DNA of 28,423 nucleotides. It comes from JASJBU01 sp039714735. GTDB taxonomy: Bacteria; Pseudomonadota; Gammaproteobacteria; Chromatiales; Chromatiaceae. Of this stretch, positions 24,078 to 28,423 are shown piece after piece. How positions within the stretch are numbered: the first letter of the stretch is position 1; the number at the start of each line of letters is the position of its first letter. The DNA lies in contig JBDLIT010000042.1 of the NCBI GenBank assembly GCA_039714735.1, positions 1 to 28,423 on the forward strand, read 5' to 3'. A program made the translations under genes and the position numbers. The notes beneath the pieces are model-generated. The model worked only from the letters and a program-made list of their open reading frames with translations, did not search any database and had not been told where the DNA came from.

Positions 24078-24326
24078 GTTGGTTAGGATCTGATCTTTCT
24101 AGAAATCAAAGTATCTCTTTAATTAAACCTAAGTAGCCCAAGAGTGGTGTACAGAGTATGAAGTCAGGGCAATAATCGCAGCAACCGGTTGTAAACAAAG
24201 GGAAAAACAATCTCGCTTTTTCTTGTCCTGCTCTATAAATACTCGCGTGGATTCATCTGCGTATCCAAAGCAGACTTTGCTAACGTTTAGTGTCATAACT
24301 CTTGTCCGAAATGACACAACTCTCCT
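24078..24326. other. Intergenic region, nothing convincing
   Basis: Lies between the small membrane protein stop and the channel start, both read on the minus strand. It must hold the channel promoter if the genes are not co-transcribed, but no convincing -35/-10 pair stood out. The short minus-strand frame here has no recognisable content. Confidence 0.4.
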
Positions 24327-24710
24327 TCATCGCCTTAACATTACTGTTTCCATAGTAAGCAATACGACCGAGATCACGTTCGCCAACATGGCTCCACCAG
24401 ACAGAGAAACAATGCTGGCCATCACCACGGGTGTTAATCCAGTCTCGTTTATATGCACCGCAAAAGTCCAGACAAGTGCCGCTGCAAAAAGCTGGAGTAG
24501 CGCAACCAGGCTGGTCGCCAGCAATACGGCGCCCATCTGGGTTCGATCACCAAATTTGAGTACGGTAGCTATCATGTTGACCACTATCACGGCAAACAAC
24601 TCATAGACATGATGGTGGTCGGGGTTATCGATCTCTCCCACATAAAAACCAAAATTCAGGGTCAGTGCCAAAACGATAAAAAATCCAAACAGAACCTTCT
24701 CCGGATTCAT
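24327..24710 (-). CDS. Small four-helix membrane protein (DUF6394-like)
   Basis: Integral membrane protein of 127 aa with about four helices: VLFGFFIVLALTLNFGF, ELFAVIVVNMIATVL, LLATSLVALLQLFAAALVW and SIVSLSGGAMLANVISVVLL. A polar NPDHHHVYE loop and KFGDRTQMG lie between helices. From memory it resembles proteins annotated DUF6394, whose function is unknown; I am unsure of the name. It is upstream of the potassium-channel gene on the same strand, separated by about 250 nt, and divergent from cheV. A role beside the channel is possible but only by position. Confidence 0.65.
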   Translation of the reverse strand: MNPEKVLFGFFIVLALTLNFGFYVGEIDNPDHHHVYELFAVIVVNMIATVLKFGDRTQMGAVLLATSLVALLQLFAAALVWTFAVHINETGLTPVVMASIVSLSGGAMLANVISVVLLTMETVMLRR

Positions 24711-24803
24711 CTTTTTTCCTCATGGTAATCGGTGTCATTGCAAGGTATATCTGAAAAAATAGTCCTATTCCAGTTAAGTTTCTAACTCTCGTCGAAAAAA
24801 CCC

Positions 24804-24830
24804 TAAAGCTTTCTCTGATACAACCGCTAT
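24804..24830 (+). promoter_or_regulatory. Sigma-28 (FliA)-like promoter of cheV
   Basis: TAAAGCTT (24804-24811), 11 nt, ACCGCTAT (24823-24830). The -35 matches TAAAGTTT at 7 of 8, and the -10 matches GCCGATAA at 5 of 8 with correct spacing. cheV is a known flagellar-class gene in related bacteria. Confidence 0.45.
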
Positions 24831-24874
24831 CGAATGTGATATGGGGCGCTTATGCCCTTGATTTCAGGTTAGAT

Positions 24875-24894
24875 AAGCGCGCAACAGCGCTTTT
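24875..24894 (+). terminator. Terminator-like hairpin in the cheV leader
   Basis: AAGCGC and GCGCTT form a 6-bp stem around GCAACA and run directly into TTTTC. It lies between the probable promoter and the cheV start, so it may be an attenuator or a terminator for transcription entering from upstream. Confidence 0.35.
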
Positions 24895-24921
24895 CTCCAA
24901 GTCCGTCATGGGTATTCAGGA

Positions 24922-25869
24922 ATGGCAAATTTTATAAAATCCGTCGATGACCGAACACGCCTTGCCGGCACCAACCGCATGGAAGTGCTGCTCTTCAGCC
25001 TGGGCAAAGATATCAATACAGGCCGAGATGAGACATTCGGCGTGAATGTTTTTAAAGTACGGGAAGTCATGCTGGTCCCTGATATCACGCATGCACCTGA
25101 CATGCCTCCTTCTGTGGAAGGCATGGTCAGTCTGCGTGGAAATATGATTCCAGTGATTAATTTACCAAAATTTTGTGGTGTTCAGACGGAAGAAAAGCCC
25201 GATATTCTCGTCATCACCGAATACAACAAAAATGTTCAAGGTTTTTTGGTACATGCTGTCGACACTATCGAACGACTCGCTTGGGAAGATGTCAAGGTGC
25301 CGCCACCTATGATGGCTCAAAGACATGGAGGCCTGGTCACAGCGGTCACCGAACTGAAAGATAGTCGATTGGTCATGATCATGGACGTTGAAATGGTACT
25401 GGCTCAGACTTCAGGTTTCGGAGAAAACGAGGAGCTTTTCGAAGGCATCAAACATATTGGCAGCAAGAAAATCACCCTGCTTTTTGCTGACGATTCCGCA
25501 ATCGCCAGAGACCAGATAGTCCGCACACTCAACCATATGGGCATCAAATACGTCAGCACCAATAACGGCGCAGATGCTTTGAAAAAGATGCATGAAATTG
25601 CCAGCAAGGCTGAAGTTACAGGCCAGCAGGTTAGCGATTTTATACAACTTGTCCTGACCGATGTAGAGATGCCTGAAATGGACGGTTATGTACTCACTAA
25701 AAAATTAAAGGAAGACCCACGTTTCTCCAACATCCCGATCATCATGCACTCGTCCCTTTCGGCAGATGCCAATCAGGAATTGGGTAAAGGCGTGGGTGCG
25801 GACGCATACGTGCCCAAGTTCGAGCCAATAGAATTGGCCTTAAAACTACAAGAGTTCTTGACCCTATAA
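24922..25869 (+). CDS. cheV: Chemotaxis protein CheV (CheW-REC)
   Basis: Coupling protein of 315 aa that links chemoreceptors to CheA. The N-terminal CheW domain (about 15-165) has GVNVFKVREVMLVPDITHAPDMP and VSLRGNMIPVINL. The C-terminal receiver (about 185-312) has LLFADDSAIARDQI with the acidic pocket and phospho-acceptor Asp247 in VLTDVEMPEMDG; MHSSLSADANQ and YVPKFEP complete the site. Phosphorylation by CheA is thought to tune adaptation. ATG 24922 has AGGA close by. It reads away from the small membrane protein gene and is followed by the CbrX-like gene. Confidence 0.95.
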   Translation: MANFIKSVDDRTRLAGTNRMEVLLFSLGKDINTGRDETFGVNVFKVREVMLVPDITHAPDMPPSVEGMVSLRGNMIPVINLPKFCGVQTEEKPDILVITEYNKNVQGFLVHAVDTIERLAWEDVKVPPPMMAQRHGGLVTAVTELKDSRLVMIMDVEMVLAQTSGFGENEELFEGIKHIGSKKITLLFADDSAIARDQIVRTLNHMGIKYVSTNNGADALKKMHEIASKAEVTGQQVSDFIQLVLTDVEMPEMDGYVLTKKLKEDPRFSNIPIIMHSSLSADANQELGKGVGADAYVPKFEPIELALKLQEFLTL

Positions 25870-25904
25870 CCAGACAGGGATTGAGCTTAGCAACCCCCCT
25901 GGTA

Positions 25905-25923
25905 TTGTTACTTATGGTAACAA
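25905..25923. repeat. Inverted repeat upstream of the CbrX-like gene
   Basis: TTGTTAC and GTAACAA, 7 bp perfect, around TTATG, ending 16 nt before the next ATG and 36 nt after cheV. No U-run follows, so an operator or mRNA hairpin is as likely as a terminator. Confidence 0.35.
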
Positions 25924-25939
25924 CTGCTAGGCTTTGTCT

Positions 25940-26137
25940 ATGCATGATCCATGGGATAAAGAACATCTGACCGACCACAGCCTGCTGCTGGTTTTATTCA
26001 TCCTGCTGCTGTTTTCCAGCCCCATCCTTGCCTGGTGGAGCGAACCGGATAATCTCTGGTATCTCCCTTATCTGATTTGGTTTGGAATAATCCTGCTCAT
26101 TGCCTGGGTTCTTGGTCGACAGCACAATGAACCATGA
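25940..26137 (+). CDS. Small two-helix membrane protein, CbrX-like
   Basis: 65-aa protein with two predicted helices (LLLVLFILLLFSSPILAWW and LPYLIWFGIILLIAWVLG), a charged N-terminus HDPWDKEHLTD and a WWSEPDNLWY loop. Its 3' end overlaps the following kinase gene by 11 nt (ATG at 26127, stop at 26135-26137), implying translational coupling. In Pseudomonas a small ORF, cbrX, similarly precedes and overlaps cbrA; size and position match, so homology is likely but rests on context. ATG 25940 is preferred over an in-frame TTG at 25934. Confidence 0.72.
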   Translation: MHDPWDKEHLTDHSLLLVLFILLLFSSPILAWWSEPDNLWYLPYLIWFGIILLIAWVLGRQHNEP

Positions 26138-28423
26138 ATTGGCGCTACTTTTTGGTGTCGGCTTTAGCTACCTGTTACTGTTGTTTCTGATCGCTTATGG
26201 GGCTGATAGAGGGTACATTCCAGAAAAATTACTACGGCATCCATTAATCTACATTCTATCTTTGGGCGTCTATGCCACATCCTGGACCTATTATGGCAGT
26301 GTAGGTTTTGCTCAAAGTCAGGGTTATCTCTTCCTCACCATATATCTTGGCGTTACTATTGCCTTTGCCCTGACGCCGTTACTCTTCGTGCCCATCCTGA
26401 GATTGACCAGGGAATATCAGTTATCCTCACTTGCCGATCTCTTCTCTTTCCGATATCGAAGCCAGTCAGCCGGCATTCTGGTGACTCTCTTCATGCTTGT
26501 GGGCACCCTTCCCTACATCGCCTTACAAATCCGCGCCGTTACTGAATCACTGCAGGTTTTGAGTCAGGAAGCCACCCCCCAGATCATAGCGCTTGGATTT
26601 TGTATCACCCTGATCCTGTTCGCCATTCTATTCGGTGCAAGACATATCTCACCACGGGAAAAGCACCGTGGCCTGGTTGCCGCCATCGCATTTGAATCAT
26701 TGATCAAACTACTGGCGCTGGCGGCGATTGGACTGTTCGCCCTGTTTGGCGTCTTTTCCGGACCGGAGGGACTGAACCAATGGCTGACAGATCACCCCGA
26801 AGCCATCCAAAACCTCTATCAACCCCTGCAGGAAGGTCCCTGGGCGACACTGCTATTGCTGGCCTTTGCTGCCGCATTTCTCCTTCCCCGGCAGTTTCAT
26901 ATGCTGTTTGCAGAGAATATGGAACCCCGGGCATTGCGCACTGCAAGCTGGGGTTTCCCACTGTTCCTGTTGCTGATGAATCTCCCTATTCCACTGGTGC
27001 TTTGGGCCGGCACTGCCTTGGAATTACCGTTGAATGCGGACTATTTCGCGTTGGGCATCACCCTCAATCAAGGCATCGACTGGTTACCGGTATTCACCTT
27101 TATCGGTGGCCTGTCCTCCGCCAGCGCGATGATGATTATCACCACACTGGCGCTCTCGTCCATGGCGCTCAATCATATTCTTTTACCCACCAGTTTTCCC
27201 GACCCCGATATCAATCTTTATCGCTGGTTACTCTGGGGCAGGCGCCTGCTGATCTCCGGCATCATCATGGCCGGCTATGGTTTCTACATCCTGCTGGAAA
27301 AGAATCAGGGTCTGGTACAACTCGGTCTGATCTCGTTCGTTGCAGTCGCTCAATTCTTGCCTGGAATCGTAGGACTCCTCTATTGGCGCCGCGCCAACCG
27401 TCTGGGATTTCTGCTGGGTTTACTGGGTGGGATAAGTGTCTGGTCTGTAACCCTCTTGATGCCAGTGCTGGAAGCATCGGGCTTTATCCGCACCGAATTT
27501 GACCTCCCGGCGCTACGTCTTGCATCAGGTCTCGACCAGTGGGAATTCTCCACCTTTTGGTCTCTGACCTTAAATAGCCTGTTGTTCATAGGAGGCTCTC
27601 TCTTCGGCAGACAAAGCCAGGCGGAAATAGAGGCCGCAAATGCCTGCTGCAGCGACTCGTTTACCCCGCTCAACGGGCTGGTCAGTGCTGTATCAACCCA
27701 GCAGTTTAGCCGGGCGCTGGCGCAGATTTTAGGGCCTGAGATAGCTTCAAAAGAGGTCGACCAAGCGCTAAAAGACCTCGGATTGAGCGCCGCAGAAAAC
27801 CGCCCCACTGAACTCAGGAGGCTCAGGGAGCGTATCGAACGCAATCTTTCCGGCCTGATCGGTCCACAACTTGCGCATATGATGATCAACCGTCGACTGC
27901 AACTCGATGCGAATACTAAAACGGCATTGACTGTCTCCATGCGTTATATGGAAGAACAGATCGAACAATCAAGATCTCACTTACGAGGTCTCACTGCGGA
28001 CCTGGACAGCTTACGCCGCTATCACCGTCAGATTCTGCTCGATCTGCCACTCGGGGTCTGCACCATCGATCGGGAACGCACTGTCACCCTTTGGAATCTT
28101 GCCATGGAATGTATGACCGGTTTGCACTCCAATGATGTCATTGGCGTTTCAGTGCATCGTTTGCCCAAGCCCTGGGGCAGCCTGTTGGCTGGTTTTGCCT
28201 CTGCCAAGGATGAGCACGTTCACCATCTGGAGATCAATCAGAAAACTCATCCGCGCTGGTTCAATCTGCACAAAGCCGCGATCCCGCCTCCCATTATGCC
28301 CGCAGACACTCTGATCAAGGAGGCCCGCACCGGTCAGGTCATGATACTCGAAGATCTCACTGACCTGGAAACCCTGGAAGCCGAACTGGCGCATAGTGAA
28401 AGGCTTGCATCCATCGGTCGTCT
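26127..28423 (+). CDS. SLC5-STAC-PAS sensor histidine kinase (CbrA/CrbS-like), 3' end outside window
   Basis: The open frame of 765 codons begins NHELALLFGVGF and continues past the window end. The N-terminal half (about 1-500) is a sodium/solute symporter-like (SLC5) membrane domain with about 13 helices, including ATSWTYYGSVGFAQ and PRQFHMLFAEN. A STAC-like linker follows (about 527-600, SRALAQILGPEIASKEVDQAL, LIGPQLAHMMINRRLQ), then a coiled coil and a PAS domain (about 630-745, LPLGVCTIDRERTVTLWN). The last residues, LAHSERLASIGR, are the usual approach to a HisKA H-box. Kinases of this type sense carbon or nitrogen availability (CbrA with histidine) or acetate (CrbS) and control an NtrC- or LuxR-type regulator. 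The partner is probably just outside the window. Distinguishing CbrA from CrbS needs the missing part. Confidence 0.9.
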   Translation, partial: MNHELALLFGVGFSYLLLLFLIAYGADRGYIPEKLLRHPLIYILSLGVYATSWTYYGSVGFAQSQGYLFLTIYLGVTIAFALTPLLFVPILRLTREYQLSSLADLFSFRYRSQSAGILVTLFMLVGTLPYIALQIRAVTESLQVLSQEATPQIIALGFCITLILFAILFGARHISPREKHRGLVAAIAFESLIKLLALAAIGLFALFGVFSGPEGLNQWLTDHPEAIQNLYQPLQEGPWATLLLLAFAAAFLLPRQFHMLFAENMEPRALRTASWGFPLFLLLMNLPIPLVLWAGTALELPLNADYFALGITLNQGIDWLPVFTFIGGLSSASAMMIITTLALSSMALNHILLPTSFPDPDINLYRWLLWGRRLLISGIIMAGYGFYILLEKNQGLVQLGLISFVAVAQFLPGIVGLLYWRRANRLGFLLGLLGGISVWSVTLLMPVLEASGFIRTEFDLPALRLASGLDQWEFSTFWSLTLNSLLFIGGSLFGRQSQAEIEAANACCSDSFTPLNGLVSAVSTQQFSRALAQILGPEIASKEVDQALKDLGLSAAENRPTELRRLRERIERNLSGLIGPQLAHMMINRRLQLDANTKTALTVSMRYMEEQIEQSRSHLRGLTADLDSLRRYHRQILLDLPLGVCTIDRERTVTLWNLAMECMTGLHSNDVIGVSVHRLPKPWGSLLAGFASAKDEHVHHLEINQKTHPRWFNLHKAAIPPPIMPADTLIKEARTGQVMILEDLTDLETLEAELAHSERLASIGR

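Noticed and set aside
26780..27502. 240-codon plus-strand frame
   Set aside because: Out-of-frame reading inside the SLC5 domain of the kinase, which has continuous family features.
1..28423. CRISPR array, prophage or integron signatures
   Set aside because: No regularly spaced direct repeats, cas genes, phage structural genes or integrase were seen.

Overview
The window looks like chromosomal sequence from a gammaproteobacterium. The core genes (mrcB, lptF/lptG, murI, cvpA-purF, gltX, glnS, a MotY-type flagellar protein, cheV and an SLC5-type sensor kinase) all have gammaproteobacterial character. Moderate GC, many signalling genes, small inverted-repeat elements and a decaying pseudogene would suit a free-living or symbiotic Chromatiales/Thiotrichales-like bacterium. 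That placement is an inference from gene content, not something the sequence proves.

Region 1 (1-5240, minus strand) is envelope biogenesis. lptF and lptG encode the two permease subunits of the LPS exporter and are followed by penicillin-binding protein 1B (mrcB, whose 3' end lies outside the window). A 237-bp element sits exactly at the lptF/lptG junction. It has perfect 18-bp terminal inverted repeats, a 5-bp target duplication (ATCAT) and no transposase. The duplication restores both the lptF stop and the lptG start, and the element's end supplies a GAGGA Shine-Dalgarno to lptG. A second inverted-repeat unit of about 245 bp, with a long fold-back, lies immediately upstream of lptF.

Region 2 (5241-12152, plus strand) is the most interesting accessory block. 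It holds an orphan TatD-associated-type radical SAM protein, then a leader with two mutually exclusive inverted repeats. After that comes an apparent three-gene sensory unit: a TonB-dependent outer-membrane receptor, a periplasmic ABC_sub_bind-type binding protein, and a BarA/GacS-architecture hybrid histidine kinase that overlaps the binding-protein gene by ATGA. There is no permease, ATPase or response regulator beside them, so the cluster reads as an envelope-spanning ligand-sensing pathway rather than a transporter.

Region 3 (12201-20267) is mostly housekeeping: murI, a TauD/TfdA-type dioxygenase, convergent cvpA-purF, tRNA-Ala(GGC), a previously easy-to-miss 39-residue membrane protein with its own RBS and terminator, a gltX-glnS operon, and tRNA-Val(CAC) with a near-consensus promoter.

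Region 4 (20268-28423) is motility, ion and nutrient signalling. It contains a broken PilZ-domain gene behind motY, a hemerythrin-like protein in an operon with a two-RCK potassium-channel protein, a small four-helix membrane protein, cheV behind a sigma-28-like promoter with a terminator-like hairpin in its leader, and a small CbrX-like protein whose gene overlaps a CbrA-like SLC5-STAC-PAS histidine kinase that runs off the end of the window.
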